A stretch of 64,000 bases of DNA from Roseomonas sp. (GTDB lineage Bacteria > Pseudomonadota > Alphaproteobacteria > Acetobacterales > Acetobacteraceae): the NCBI GenBank assembly GCA_020249265.1, contig JADCGA010000030.1, positions 22,990 to 86,989 on the forward strand, in the 5' to 3' direction. This document shows positions 19,602-29,695 of this stretch, piece after piece. The position numbers and the translations under genes are program-made. The notes under the pieces are model-generated. The model saw only the letters and a program-made list of their open reading frames with translations, was not told where the DNA came from and ran no database searches. Numbering within the stretch: position 1 is the first letter of the stretch; every line of letters starts with the position of its first letter.

Positions 19602-20752
19602 ACCACCCAACCGCCCATGCCACATAGCGCCACCACAAGCGCCATGGGCAAAGCAGTGCCGTTTTGCAGCGTGCCCAAGGCAACCCCAACAAGCGCCCCC
19701 GCGCCGAATTGCAGCGTGCCCATGAGTGCTGAAGCATTGCCCGCAATCGCCCCATGCGGCGCCATGGCGCGCGCGGCGGTGAGTGGCAAGACTGCGCCGA
19801 TCATAGAAACATAGACAAAAAGTGTGGCGACGATCGCGGCAAAGCCTCCAAATCCCGTGATAGTGACAGCAAGCAGCGCAAGCCCCGCCACAGCGCTGAT
19901 GGTCAGTGCTGCAGTCAGCATCCGCGCCGGCGCCACCCGATCCACCAAGCGCGCGGTAATTTGCCCCGCCAGCATGATGCCAAGCGCATTGGCGCCGAAA
20001 TAGAAGCCGTAATCCTCAGCGCGCACGCCATGCAATTGCATAAAGACAAAGGGCGATGCGGTGATATAGGCGAACATCCCCCCGATCACGAGGCCGCCCG
20101 CCAGCGCATGGCCCATGAAATAGCCATCGCCCAGCAAGCGCCGCCAGACGCCAAGCACCTGGCGCAAGCCATCACGTCGGCGGCGTTCGGGGGGCAGCGT
20201 CTCAGGCAGAAAAACCGCAATCACCAGCAGCAAAATCGCGCCGTAAGCCGCAAGGCACAGGAATAAGCCGCGCCAGCCAATCACGCCCAGAAGCGCGCCG
20301 CCGATAATGGGGGCGATGATCGGCGCCACGCCCATCACCAGCATCAGCTTCGCCATCAGGCGGATCGCGCCGCGTTCATCCGCAACATCACGCACAATGG
20401 CGCGCGCAATCACCATGCCGGTGCAACCACCCAGCGCTTGCAGCAACCGCGCGGCAATCAGGCTTTCGATATTGGGCGCGAGCGCACAGACCAGCGAGGC
20501 GACAGTATAAACCCCAAGCCCGATAAACAGTGGCAGCCGGCGGCCATAACGATCCGCCAGCGGCCCATAAAAGATTTGCCCCAGCGCCATGCCGAGGAAA
20601 AATACTGCCAGGCTTGCCTGCGCCGCACCTGCGGTGCTGCCCAAAGCCTCACCCAATGTGGGCAAGGCCGGCAGATACATATCAATCGAAAACGGCCCAA
20701 TGGCCGCCATGGCGCCCAGAATGAAGGGCAGGCGCTTTTGCGGAATGCTCAC
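19580..20752 (-). CDS. MFS transporter, Bcr/CflA-like drug resistance type
   Basis: AAIGPFSIDMYLPALPTLGEALG...GRRLPLFIGLGVY; GTG start at 20752 (VSIPQKRLPFI). Confidence 0.88.
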   Translation of the reverse strand: MSIPQKRLPFILGAMAAIGPFSIDMYLPALPTLGEALGSTAGAAQASLAVFFLGMALGQIFYGPLADRYGRRLPLFIGLGVYTVASLVCALAPNIESLIAARLLQALGGCTGMVIARAIVRDVADERGAIRLMAKLMLVMGVAPIIAPIIGGALLGVIGWRGLFLCLAAYGAILLLVIAVFLPETLPPERRRRDGLRQVLGVWRRLLGDGYFMGHALAGGLVIGGMFAYITASPFVFMQLHGVRAEDYGFYFGANALGIMLAGQITARLVDRVAPARMLTAALTISAVAGLALLAVTITGFGGFAAIVATLFVYVSMIGAVLPLTAARAMAPHGAIAGNASALMGTLQFGAGALVGVALGTLQNGTALPMALVVALCGMGGWVVRRLLVK

Positions 20753-20756
20753 GCCC

Positions 20757-21659
20757 TCAGGCTTCTGGTGCGGCGGAGAGCGCTTCCGCTGCGAGTGTGA
20801 GCGCGGCTTGCACTGCTTCGCGCCCCTCGGGTGAAAGTGGTGCTTGCGGCAGAATGGGATCGCCCACCGCGAAACCCTGGATTTGCAAGGCACCCTTGAT
20901 GCAGGCGGCGAGTGAATGCGCGGCGAAAAGCTCATTCACGCGCCACAGCGCGCGCTGCAGCGCCATGGCCGCATCCCAACGCCCGGCGCGGCATAACTCA
21001 TAAAGCCGCACACTTTCGCGCGGAATGGCGCAAGCCGGCCCCGCCATCCACCCCTTGCCGCCAATCATCATCACCGCCGCCGGAATATGGGCGGAGGCCG
21101 CAAAAACCCCGATGCGACCTTCCGTCCGGTTCAGGATGGACAGCAAGCGCCCGGTATTGGTGGAGGCATCCTTGATCAGGCAAATACGCGGATGGTGCGA
21201 TAATTTTTCAATGGCAGGCAGCGAAAGATCTGAACGCTGAAAATTCGGATTCGTGTAGAGCACTGTCGGCAATTCAGTGGCATCGGCAATCGCCTTGAAA
21301 TAGGAAACCACCGCCGCATCATTCAGCGGAAAATAGGCTTCCAGTATGGCCAGAATGCCATCCGCCCCCATCGCCGCGTAATCGCGCGCCTGGCGTTCGG
21401 CATCTACAATCGTGGTTGCCGCAACCCCAGCTACCACCGGCACGCGGCCTGCGGTTTGGGAGACCACAATTTCCACAATGCGCCGACGTTGCGCCGCATC
21501 CAGATAAGCAAATTCCCCCGTGCTTCCCAAAGGCGTCAGCCCATGCACGCCGGATGCGATCAGATGATCCACCAGGCGGCGCAATTCCGCTTCCAACACG
21601 CTACCATCCGGCGCAATGGGCGAGACGAGATAGGGAAAAACCCCATGAAATTCCTGCAT
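20757..21659 (-). CDS. DapA-family dihydrodipicolinate synthase-like aldolase
   Basis: [49 protein letters not shown]; start at internal M (21659). Confidence 0.88.
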   Translation of the reverse strand: MQEFHGVFPYLVSPIAPDGSVLEAELRRLVDHLIASGVHGLTPLGSTGEFAYLDAAQRRRIVEIVVSQTAGRVPVVAGVAATTIVDAERQARDYAAMGADGILAILEAYFPLNDAAVVSYFKAIADATELPTVLYTNPNFQRSDLSLPAIEKLSHHPRICLIKDASTNTGRLLSILNRTEGRIGVFAASAHIPAAVMMIGGKGWMAGPACAIPRESVRLYELCRAGRWDAAMALQRALWRVNELFAAHSLAACIKGALQIQGFAVGDPILPQAPLSPEGREAVQAALTLAAEALSAAPEA

Positions 21660-21675
21660 GATCGGCTGTTCCCTA

Positions 21676-23307
21676 CTACGCCCGAGCCTGCGCGCGCAGC
21701 ACATGCTTTTGAATCTTGCCTGTCGAGGTTTTCGGCAATTCCGCGAAAATGATATGGCGCGGCAATTTGAACGCGGCCAAATGCTGGCGTGCGAAATTGA
21801 TGAGTTCTTCCGGCGTTGCTGCCATGCCGGGCTTCAATTCCACAAAGGCGCAGGGTGTTTCACCCCATTTCTCATCGGGTTTCGCCACTACCGCCACCAC
21901 GGCAACGGAGGGATGCTTGTACAGCGCATCTTCCACTTCAATACTGCTGATATTCTCACCGCCCGAGATGATGATATCCTTCGACCGATCCTTGAGCTGA
22001 ATATACCCATCCGGATACTTCACCGCGAGGTCACCGGTATGAAACCACCCACCAGCAAAGGCGGATTGCGTGGCGGCGGCATCCTTCAGATAGCCCTTCA
22101 TGACAACATTGCCGCGCATCATTACCTCGCCCATCGTCGTGCCATCAGCGGGCACGGGGCGCATGGTTTCAGGGTCCATCACATCCAGGCCTTCAAGCGC
22201 CAGATAGCGCACGCCCTGGCGCGCCATGAGCGCGGCCTGTTCCGGCGCGGGCTTGGCATTCCATTCGCTGTGCCATTCATTGACCACGGCGGGGCCATAG
22301 ACCTCGGTCAGGCCATAGACATGGCAGACAGCGAAGCCTGCTTCCTTCATGGCGGCCAGCACGGCTTCGGGTGGCGGCGCGCCGGCGACGACGAATTGCA
22401 CCTGGCGCGGCAAGGCGCGCTTATCGGCGGCGGGTGTGGCGAGCAAAGTTGCCATCACGATCGGCGCACCGCACATATGCGTGACGGCATGTTCGGCCAT
22501 CAGCCGCCACATATCGGGGCCGCGCACGGCGCGCAGACACACATGCAAGCCCGCCTGCGCTGTCACAGTCCAGGGAAAACACCAGCCATTGCAGTGAAAC
22601 ATCGGCAGCGTCCACAAATAGGATGGATGCTTGCCCATGCTGACGGAAAGCACATTGCCGGTCGCCAAAAGGCAGGCGCCGCGATGGTGATAGACCACTC
22701 CCTTGGGTTTACCCGTGGTGCCGGATGTATAATTCAGCGTAATCGCGTCCCATTCATCGCGCGGCATTTCCCAGGCGAAATCAGCGCTGCCCTCGGCGAT
22801 GAAGCTTTCATATTCCTGCCCGCCCAGGCTTTCGCCATGCATGGCTTCCGGCGCCAGCGCATCATGCACTTCAATCACCAAGGGCTTCGCTGCACATTCC
22901 GCAAGCGCCGCGCGCAGTACGGGCATGAATTCGCGGTCCACCACCACGGCCTTGGCTTCGCCGTGATCCAGAATATAAGCCACGGTCGGTGCATCAAGCC
23001 GCGTATTGATGGTGTTCAACACCGCGCCCGCCATGGGCACGCCGTAATGGCATTCCAGCATTTCCGGAATATTCGGCAGAATCGCCGCCACCGTATCGCC
23101 ACGCCCAATGCCGCGCTTTTGCAAGGCATGGGCAAGCTGTACAGACCGGTTGCGGAGGCTGGCGTAATCGCGCTGCACCGCCCCATGCACCGCGGCGGGA
23201 TAATCCGGATAAACCTGCGCGGCGCGTTCCAGGAACAATAGCGGCGTCAGCGGCTGATGATTGGCCGCATTCTGGTCCAGCCCGTTTTCGTATTTGCTCA
23301 CGGCCAT
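21676..23307 (-). CDS. AMP-binding acyl-CoA synthetase
   Basis: [73 protein letters not shown]. Confidence 0.93.
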   Translation of the reverse strand: MAVSKYENGLDQNAANHQPLTPLLFLERAAQVYPDYPAAVHGAVQRDYASLRNRSVQLAHALQKRGIGRGDTVAAILPNIPEMLECHYGVPMAGAVLNTINTRLDAPTVAYILDHGEAKAVVVDREFMPVLRAALAECAAKPLVIEVHDALAPEAMHGESLGGQEYESFIAEGSADFAWEMPRDEWDAITLNYTSGTTGKPKGVVYHHRGACLLATGNVLSVSMGKHPSYLWTLPMFHCNGWCFPWTVTAQAGLHVCLRAVRGPDMWRLMAEHAVTHMCGAPIVMATLLATPAADKRALPRQVQFVVAGAPPPEAVLAAMKEAGFAVCHVYGLTEVYGPAVVNEWHSEWNAKPAPEQAALMARQGVRYLALEGLDVMDPETMRPVPADGTTMGEVMMRGNVVMKGYLKDAAATQSAFAGGWFHTGDLAVKYPDGYIQLKDRSKDIIISGGENISSIEVEDALYKHPSVAVVAVVAKPDEKWGETPCAFVELKPGMAATPEELINFARQHLAAFKLPRHIIFAELPKTSTGKIQKHVLRAQARA

Positions 23308-23312
23308 TTCCC

Positions 23313-24128
23313 CTATCTGTCTTCCCATTGCGGATGTCGCTTTTCCAGAAAGGCGCCAATGCCTTCCGCCGCATCACGCGCCATCAGATTTTCCGTCATC
23401 ACCGAAGCGGCTTCGCTGTAGGCTTCCGCCAACGGCAATTCGATTTGCGTATTGAAGCCGCGCTTGCCCATGCGCACAGTGATTGCGGAATGGGAAGCGA
23501 TGCGCGCAGCCAGGCCCAGCGCGGTTTCCATCAGGGCGTCACGCGGGGCCAGACGATTGACCAAGCCCAGGCGCTGCGCTTCCGCCGCCGGCACCATTTC
23601 ACCCAGCAGCAACATTTCTATCGCGGCCTTGCGCGGCACGGCGCGCGCCAAAGCCACCGCCGGTGTGGAACAGAACAACCCAATATCCACGCCCGGCGTG
23701 CAGAAGCGCGCATCTTCTGCCGCCACCGCCAAATCGCAGCTTGCGACCAATTGGCAGCCGGCGGCGGTGGCCACGCCTTGCACCGCGGCAATCACCGGCT
23801 GAGGCAGACCCACAATCCCCTGCATCACCCGCGCACAAGCGGCCATCGCATCGGCGTAAAAGCCGCGTCCGCCATCGGCATCGGTGCGATGCGCGGTGAT
23901 TTCGCGCAAATCATGCCCGGCGCAGAACACCGTGCCGGCAGCGGCCAGCACGACCACGCGGCAGCTTGGGTCGGCGGCGATCTCAGCCAGCATATCCTCC
24001 AGCGCCTGCAATAGCGCGCGGGAGAGGCTATTGCGTTGGTCCGGGCGGTTCAGCGTGATAATGCAAATCCCTCCCGCGCGGTCTTCGCGCAGCAGGATGG
24101 GGGCGTTTTGCAGCTCTGTCTTGGACAT
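23313..24128 (-). CDS. Enoyl-CoA hydratase/isomerase family protein
   Basis: ATG at 24128 (MSKTELQNAPILLRED); ITLNRPDQRNSLS, FCAGHDLREI, GVATAAGCQLVASCDLAVA. Confidence 0.92.
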   Translation of the reverse strand: MSKTELQNAPILLREDRAGGICIITLNRPDQRNSLSRALLQALEDMLAEIAADPSCRVVVLAAAGTVFCAGHDLREITAHRTDADGGRGFYADAMAACARVMQGIVGLPQPVIAAVQGVATAAGCQLVASCDLAVAAEDARFCTPGVDIGLFCSTPAVALARAVPRKAAIEMLLLGEMVPAAEAQRLGLVNRLAPRDALMETALGLAARIASHSAITVRMGKRGFNTQIELPLAEAYSEAASVMTENLMARDAAEGIGAFLEKRHPQWEDR

Positions 24129-24194
24129 GGCGAAATGATCCTGCCCCGGGCGGGGGATTGCAAGGGATGGGAAGCGGTATAGCCTGACCCCAGG

Positions 24195-24938
24195 ATGAAT
24201 GATCAAGAAGAAAACGCGGGCGCTGAAACCTCCGCCGCGCTGGAAGCCAGGCTCGCCGCGGTCAAGGCCAAGCGTGGCTATCTGCTGCCGCATCACGGAC
24301 TGCTGGCACTCGCCTTCCCCCGCCTGCTGGAAGGCTATGACGCGGCCTATTCCGCCATGGCTTTGGATGATCGCGTATTGTCGCATCATGACCGCGAATT
24401 TGTCTGGCTGGCCGTGCTGGCCGCCACCGATGAAGCATTGGCGACGCATCACATCGCCAAATTCCGCGCCGCCGGCGGGGATGATGCGCTGATTGGTGCC
24501 GCTTTCGCCGCCGCCGCGCTCGCCATCGGCGCTGAGGCATTTGATTTCGCCGCGCATCGCTGGGGCGCGCAGCTTGCGCCCTTTGATGCTCGCGCTGCCT
24601 ATTTGGATGCGGTGGCGGCCATCGCGCCCGCCGCACCGCGCCGCCTGGTGCATCTGGCACAATGCGCGGTGCAGGTCTGCCGCGCGCGCTGGCGGGTGCT
24701 AGAATGGCAGATTGAAGCTGCCTATGCGGATAGCGTGCCGGAAGATGAGATTGCGGAGGCCATCACGCTCGCGATGTTCCCCGGCTCCATCCCGCGTTTC
24801 GTGGAAGCCTGCGGCGTTTGGCGCGGCATGATTGCGGCGGGGCGCGTTGCGGCATCGGAACGCTACCGCGCCTGGGCCGCCATGACCGGCCAGGGCGGTT
24901 TTAACGAAGTGCTCGCGAAAACTTCCAAGGATAAATGA
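24195..24938 (+). CDS. Carboxymuconolactone decarboxylase/AhpD-like helical protein
   Basis: Two AhpD-like helical repeats (LPHHGLLALAFPRLLEGYDAAYSAMALDDRVLSHHDREFVWLAVLAATDEALATHHIAKFRAAGG); no CxxC. Confidence 0.6.
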   Translation: MNDQEENAGAETSAALEARLAAVKAKRGYLLPHHGLLALAFPRLLEGYDAAYSAMALDDRVLSHHDREFVWLAVLAATDEALATHHIAKFRAAGGDDALIGAAFAAAALAIGAEAFDFAAHRWGAQLAPFDARAAYLDAVAAIAPAAPRRLVHLAQCAVQVCRARWRVLEWQIEAAYADSVPEDEIAEAITLAMFPGSIPRFVEACGVWRGMIAAGRVAASERYRAWAAMTGQGGFNEVLAKTSKDK

Positions 24939-24946
24939 GGAAACCA

Positions 24947-25858
24947 ATGGCCTGGACAGCGAAGTATATCATCCAGAACGGCAAGAAGATCGCCTTTGAT
25001 GAAGCGCGCGTGCATCCGTTTTCGGTGGGGCATGCCTATGGCGGTACGGTGTTTGAAGGCATACGCGCCTATATGAATTACAGCACCGGCAAGCTTGCCG
25101 TCTTCCGCCTGGAAGAACATCTGGTGCGGCTGGATCAGGGCATGAAATTCATGCGCTTCGACAATCCTCCATCCCGCGATGAAATGCGCCAGGCGGTGCT
25201 GGATGCTGTGCGCGCCAATGAACCGGATGATGATGCCTATGTCCGCATCCAGGTGCATATCGAAAGCCTGGGGTCCATGGCTTCCACGGGCAGCGTCGGC
25301 TGGGCTTGCGGCGCCATGCCGCGCGAACGCAATGCCAAGCGCAGCAGCGGGCTTTCGGTGCATGTCTCATCTTGGACCCGCATCACGGATACCACCATGC
25401 CGCCGCGCATCAAGGCGACAGCGAATTACCATGCCGGGCGAATCGCCATGTTGCAGGCCAAGGCGGATGGCTATGACAATGCGCTGCTGATGACGCGCGC
25501 CGGCAAGATTAGCGAAGGAACCGGCGCCTGCCTATTCATGGTTCGCGATGGCAAGCTGATTACGCCGTCGCGTGAAAACGACATTCTGGAAAGCGTCACG
25601 CGCGATACCGTGATCCACCTCGCCGCCGAACATGGCTTGGACGTGGAACAGGGTACCATTGACCGCACGGAACTCTACATTGCGGATGAGTTATTCTTCT
25701 GCGGCACCGGTCAGGAATTGCTGCCGATCACGAGTGTGGACAAGCTACCGGTGGGCGATGGCAAACCCGGCGCGATTACCATGCGCTTGCAGGAAGCCTA
25801 TGAAAGCGTGGTGCGCGGCACCACCAATGCCCATGCGGAATGGCGCACGCCGGTCTAA
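24947..25858 (+). CDS. ilvE: Branched-chain amino acid aminotransferase (fold-type IV PLP)
   Basis: HPFSVGHAYGGTVFEGIRAY, KATANYHAGRIAMLQAKADGYDNALL, ELFFCGTGQELLPITSVD. Confidence 0.9.
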   Translation: MAWTAKYIIQNGKKIAFDEARVHPFSVGHAYGGTVFEGIRAYMNYSTGKLAVFRLEEHLVRLDQGMKFMRFDNPPSRDEMRQAVLDAVRANEPDDDAYVRIQVHIESLGSMASTGSVGWACGAMPRERNAKRSSGLSVHVSSWTRITDTTMPPRIKATANYHAGRIAMLQAKADGYDNALLMTRAGKISEGTGACLFMVRDGKLITPSRENDILESVTRDTVIHLAAEHGLDVEQGTIDRTELYIADELFFCGTGQELLPITSVDKLPVGDGKPGAITMRLQEAYESVVRGTTNAHAEWRTPV

Positions 25859-25864
25859 TCGCGT

Positions 25865-26653
25865 TCAGTCCCGCCCCTCATCGGGAATGGCGAGTCTGGT
25901 GCCGCAGGCCTTGCAATGCACCGCATCCACATCATGGCGTTGCAGGCCGCAGCTTGGGCAGGGAAAGCGCACCTTGCGTGGGCGGAATAGCGCCTGCGCC
26001 AGGCGCAGAAACAGCGTCACGCCGCAGATCATGATAAACACGGAAAGCAGCTTGCCGAATTTGCCTTCCAGCGTGATGTCGCCAAAGCCCGTTGTGGTCA
26101 GCGCGGTGACGGTAAAATAAAGCGCATCGGCGTAATCGGCAATTTTCGGATTGATGCTGCGCTGACTTTCGTAAACGATCGCGGTCATGACAAACACGAA
26201 GACCGTCAAATGCACGCCGGCAATCAGCGCTTCCTCATGCTTGCGGAAAAACGGCATATCCTCACGCAGTTCCATCAGCGTACGATAGGTGTGCAATAGC
26301 CGAAGCGTGCGCAGCACCCGCAAGAAGCCAAAACCCTCCCCGGTCAGCGGTGCCAGGAAGGAAAGGATCGCCACAAGATCAATCAGGCTGGAAAAACTGC
26401 GCGCATGGCGCCCTGGGTTACGATGCGCTGCCAGATGCGCGGCGTATTCCAGCGCCAGAATCAGCCCAATTGCGACATCAACGTAACCGATCCAGGGCTC
26501 CCTTGGGATGAAGGAAGTGCCAATCACGAAAATCAGCGTCAACAGATCGAAAAAAATAATGCTATAGCGAAAGCGGCGCGCCGCTGCGGTGCGGCCAAAA
26601 TAAAGCTCCCGCAGCGTCAGGCGCCAGCCTTCAAACCGCGTAACACCCTGCAT
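25865..26653 (-). CDS. Voltage-gated K+ channel-like ion transporter with C-terminal zinc ribbon
   Basis: S4-like RVLRTLRLLHTYR, selectivity filter TTTGFGD, C-terminal CPSCGLQRHDVDAVHCKACG. Confidence 0.88.
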   Translation of the reverse strand: MQGVTRFEGWRLTLRELYFGRTAAARRFRYSIIFFDLLTLIFVIGTSFIPREPWIGYVDVAIGLILALEYAAHLAAHRNPGRHARSFSSLIDLVAILSFLAPLTGEGFGFLRVLRTLRLLHTYRTLMELREDMPFFRKHEEALIAGVHLTVFVFVMTAIVYESQRSINPKIADYADALYFTVTALTTTGFGDITLEGKFGKLLSVFIMICGVTLFLRLAQALFRPRKVRFPCPSCGLQRHDVDAVHCKACGTRLAIPDEGRD

Positions 26654-26665
26654 GGCACCGCCAAA

Positions 26666-27544
26666 TCAGCGCGTGGGTGTCGGCGGTGTGGTGCTGTAAT
26701 CGTAAAAGCCGCGGCCAGATTTGCGCCCATACCAGCCGGCTTCAACATATTTAGCGAGCAAGGGCGAAGGCCGATACTTGGAATCGCCCAAGCCTTCATG
26801 CAGCACCTTCATCACCGAATAGAGCGTATCCAGCCCCACAAAATCCGCGAGCTCCAAAGGCCCCATCGGGTGATTGGCGCCAAGCTTCATGCCGGCATCA
26901 ATCGCAGCCACATCGCCAACACCTTCCATCAGCGCCTGTATCGCCTCATTGATCATGGGGCAGAGGATACGGTTGACGACAAAACCAGGCCAATCCTGCG
27001 CCATGACCGGCGCCTTGCCCATGCGCTTGGCAAGCGCTTCCACCGCCTGATAGGTCGCGTCTTCCGTCGCAAGGCCGCGAATGATCTCAACCAGCTTCAT
27101 CATCGGCACAGGGTTGAAGAAATGCATGCCAATGAAGCGCCCGGGCCGATCCGTCGCCGCCGCCAACCGTGTGATGGGAATGGAAGATGTATTGGACGCC
27201 AAAAGCGCATCCGGCTTCAACACTGGGCAAAGGGCGGCGAAGATCTTCTTTTTGATTTCTTCGTTTTCCGTCGCGGCCTCGATCACCATGTCGCAATCGG
27301 CGAAGGCGCTATTGTCGGTCGCCGTCACAATCCGCGCCAAGGCGGCATCGCGATCAGCACTGCTGACACTCCCCTTGCTCACCTGCCGGTCCATGTTCTT
27401 CGCCATGGTCGCCAGCGCGCGGTCCAGCGCCTGTTGCTGCACATCCATCAGCACCACGGGAATACCCGAAAGCGCCGCCACATGGGCAATGCCATTGCCC
27501 ATCAGCCCCGCGCCAATCACGCCGAGTTTATTGATTGCCGCCAT
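26666..27544 (-). CDS. 3-hydroxybutyryl-CoA dehydrogenase
   Basis: KLGVIGAGLMGNGIAHVAALSGIPVVLMD, GMHFFNPVPMMKLVEIIRG, GRKSGRGFYDY. Confidence 0.94.
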   Translation of the reverse strand: MAAINKLGVIGAGLMGNGIAHVAALSGIPVVLMDVQQQALDRALATMAKNMDRQVSKGSVSSADRDAALARIVTATDNSAFADCDMVIEAATENEEIKKKIFAALCPVLKPDALLASNTSSIPITRLAAATDRPGRFIGMHFFNPVPMMKLVEIIRGLATEDATYQAVEALAKRMGKAPVMAQDWPGFVVNRILCPMINEAIQALMEGVGDVAAIDAGMKLGANHPMGPLELADFVGLDTLYSVMKVLHEGLGDSKYRPSPLLAKYVEAGWYGRKSGRGFYDYSTTPPTPTR

Positions 27545-27572
27545 GATGGATGCTCCTGTTTCAATACGAAAC

Positions 27573-27599
27573 GGGGGCGCTGATGCAGACCGCGCCCCC
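27573..27599 (-). terminator. GC-rich hairpin between etfA and the 3-hydroxybutyryl-CoA dehydrogenase gene
   Basis: GGGGGCGC ... GCGCCCCC, 8-bp stem; no clear U-tract. Confidence 0.45.
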
Positions 27600-27610
27600 G
27601 ATCACGCAAA

Positions 27611-28546
27611 TCACTTCTTGTCGAGTTCGGCTTCCAATTCCGGCATGGCCTTGAACAAATCAGCCACCAGCCCGTAATCGGCCACTTGGAAAATCGGCGC
27701 TTCTTCATCCTTGTTGATGGCAACAATCACCTTGCTGTCCTTCATGCCGGCCAGATGCTGAATGGCGCCGGAAATGCCAACGGCGATGTAAAGCTCCGGC
27801 GCCACAATCTTGCCGGTCTGGCCGACCTGATGATCATTCGGCGCATAGCCCGCATCCACCGCGGCGCGGGAAGCACCAATAGCCGCCCCCAGCTTATCGG
27901 CGACTTTTTCGACAATGCCGAAATTCTCCGCCGATCCCATGGCACGCCCGCCAGAGACCACAATCCGCGCCGCCGTCAGTTCGGGGCGTTCGCTTTTCAC
28001 AATCTCAGCGCCCAGGAAGCGCGAAAGCCCAGGATCAGCCGCCGCCGCCACCGCTTCCACCGGCGCTGCGCCGCCTTCGGCAGGGACGGGATCAAAGGAC
28101 GCGGCGCGCACCGTGATCACCTTCTTCGCATCGGCGGATTTCACGGTGGCCATGGCATTGCCGGCATAGATCGGGCGCACGAAGGTATCGGCATCAACCA
28201 CATCGGAAATGTCAGAGAGAATCTGCACATCCAATAACGCCGCAGCGCGCGGCATCACATTCTTGCCACCGGCTGAAGCCGGGGCCAGCAGATGCGAATA
28301 GCCGGGGGCGAGTGCCACCAGCAAAGCGGCCATGGGCTCGGCCAGGCCATTGGCGTAGATGTCAGCCTCGGCGGTCAGCACCTTCGCAACCGATGGCAGC
28401 TTGGCAGCGGCGGCAGCGGCGGGGCCAGTGGCGCCACCTGCGATCAGCACATGCACATCGCCAAGCTTGGCGGCGGCGGCCACTGTGCTGCGGGTTGGCT
28501 GAGAAAGCGCGCCGTCCTGATGATCGGCAAGAACAAGCACAGCCAT
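27611..28546 (-). CDS. etfA: Electron transfer flavoprotein alpha subunit
   Basis: MAVLVLADHQDGALSQPTRSTVAAAAKLG..., SGGRAMGSAENF, YIAVGISGAIQHLAGMKDSKVIVAINKDEEAPIFQVADYGLVADLF. Confidence 0.96.
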   Translation of the reverse strand: MAVLVLADHQDGALSQPTRSTVAAAAKLGDVHVLIAGGATGPAAAAAAKLPSVAKVLTAEADIYANGLAEPMAALLVALAPGYSHLLAPASAGGKNVMPRAAALLDVQILSDISDVVDADTFVRPIYAGNAMATVKSADAKKVITVRAASFDPVPAEGGAAPVEAVAAAADPGLSRFLGAEIVKSERPELTAARIVVSGGRAMGSAENFGIVEKVADKLGAAIGASRAAVDAGYAPNDHQVGQTGKIVAPELYIAVGISGAIQHLAGMKDSKVIVAINKDEEAPIFQVADYGLVADLFKAMPELEAELDKK

Positions 28547-28548
28547 GG

Positions 28549-29298
28549 TCAAATCACCTTCGCTTCATTGCGGAGTTTATCAACAAGCTCCTGCACGGAA
28601 CCCACCTTCTTGCCGGCCTGGCGCTTGGGTGGTTCTTCCACCTTCAGCACGGTCAGGCGCGGAGTGGGGTCCACACCCAAATCGGCGGGCTTCACGGTTT
28701 CAATCGGCTTCTTGCGCGCCTTCATGATGTTCGGCAGCGACGCATAGCGCGGTTCATTCAGGCGCAGATCGGTGGTGATGATCGCCGGCAGCTTCAGCGC
28801 CAGCTTTTCCAACCCGCCATCCACTTCGCGCGTGATGTTCAGCGTGCCATCGGCGATTTCAACCTTGGACGCGAAGGTACCCTGCGGCCAGCCCATCAGC
28901 GCCGCCAGCATCTGGCCCGTGGCGTTCATGTCATCATCAATTGCCTGCTTGCCCAGGATCACCAAATCAGGCGCTTCCTTGGCAATGATCGCCTTCAGGA
29001 TTTTCGCGACTGCGAGCGGTTCCAGCACGCCATCATGTTCCACCAAAATGCCGCGATCGGCCCCCATGGCCAGCGCCGTGCGGATTTGTTCCTGCGCCAC
29101 GGCAGGGCCGGCGGAAACCGCGATGATTTCGGTGGCGATGCCCTTTTCCTTGAGCCGCACGGCTTCTTCCACCGCGATTTCGTCAAAGGGGTTCATGGAC
29201 ATTTTGACATTGGCAGTTTCAACGCCCGTGCCATCCGCCTTCACGCGGACCTTGACGTTGTAATCCACCACCCGCTTGACGGGGACCAGAAGCTTCAT
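28549..29298 (-). CDS. etfB: Electron transfer flavoprotein beta subunit
   Basis: [53 protein letters not shown]. Confidence 0.97.
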   Translation of the reverse strand: MKLLVPVKRVVDYNVKVRVKADGTGVETANVKMSMNPFDEIAVEEAVRLKEKGIATEIIAVSAGPAVAQEQIRTALAMGADRGILVEHDGVLEPLAVAKILKAIIAKEAPDLVILGKQAIDDDMNATGQMLAALMGWPQGTFASKVEIADGTLNITREVDGGLEKLALKLPAIITTDLRLNEPRYASLPNIMKARKKPIETVKPADLGVDPTPRLTVLKVEEPPKRQAGKKVGSVQELVDKLRNEAKVI

Positions 29299-29430
29299 GA
29301 TGCAACCATAGCCTTCAGGAAATGGGGGGCCGTGTGGCGCCGGAATACCGAATGCGGGGGTTCTTCAGACCCTCTCACCCGGCCCTCTGACTATTAAGGC
29401 CCGACGCCGGGCGGGGCAAGGCAGGGCGGA

Positions 29431-29474
29431 GTATTTTCAAGCCAAGTGACTTCACTTGGCGACTCGGAAAATAC
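29431..29474 (-). repeat. Copy 1 of a 44-nt palindromic intergenic repeat
   Basis: Minus strand: GTATTTTCCGAGTCGCCAAGTGAAGTCACTTGGCTTGAAAATAC; nested inverted repeats; second copy at 34842-34885. Confidence 0.85.
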
Positions 29475-29481
29475 GACCAAG

Positions 29482-29676
29482 TCAGCTTTTCAACAGCAAA
29501 AGCAGAATGACAAAAAGCCCCACCGCGATGAATTGAAAAATGATGCGCCAGCGCATGAGCCAATTGGCAGTTTTCGGATTGGCCTTGCCGCCCGCCATGC
29601 CGAGAATCCCGGCAAAGAGCACGCCAACCGTGGCGAGCATGGCCAGCGCAACCAGAATGGTGAGGATCGTCGTCAT
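29482..29676 (-). CDS. Small twin-transmembrane (HIG1-like) protein
   Basis: 64 aa, two hydrophobic helices around GGKANPKTANWLMRWRIIFQ; common upstream of etfBA in alphaproteobacteria. Confidence 0.75.
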   Translation of the reverse strand: MTTILTILVALAMLATVGVLFAGILGMAGGKANPKTANWLMRWRIIFQFIAVGLFVILLLLLKS

Positions 29677-29695
29677 GCCTCAAGGTTACCCTGTT

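Noticed and set aside
21658-23241. 527-aa plus-strand ORF
   Set aside because: Antisense shadow of the AMP-binding acyl-CoA synthetase gene; no recognisable family and His-rich composition.
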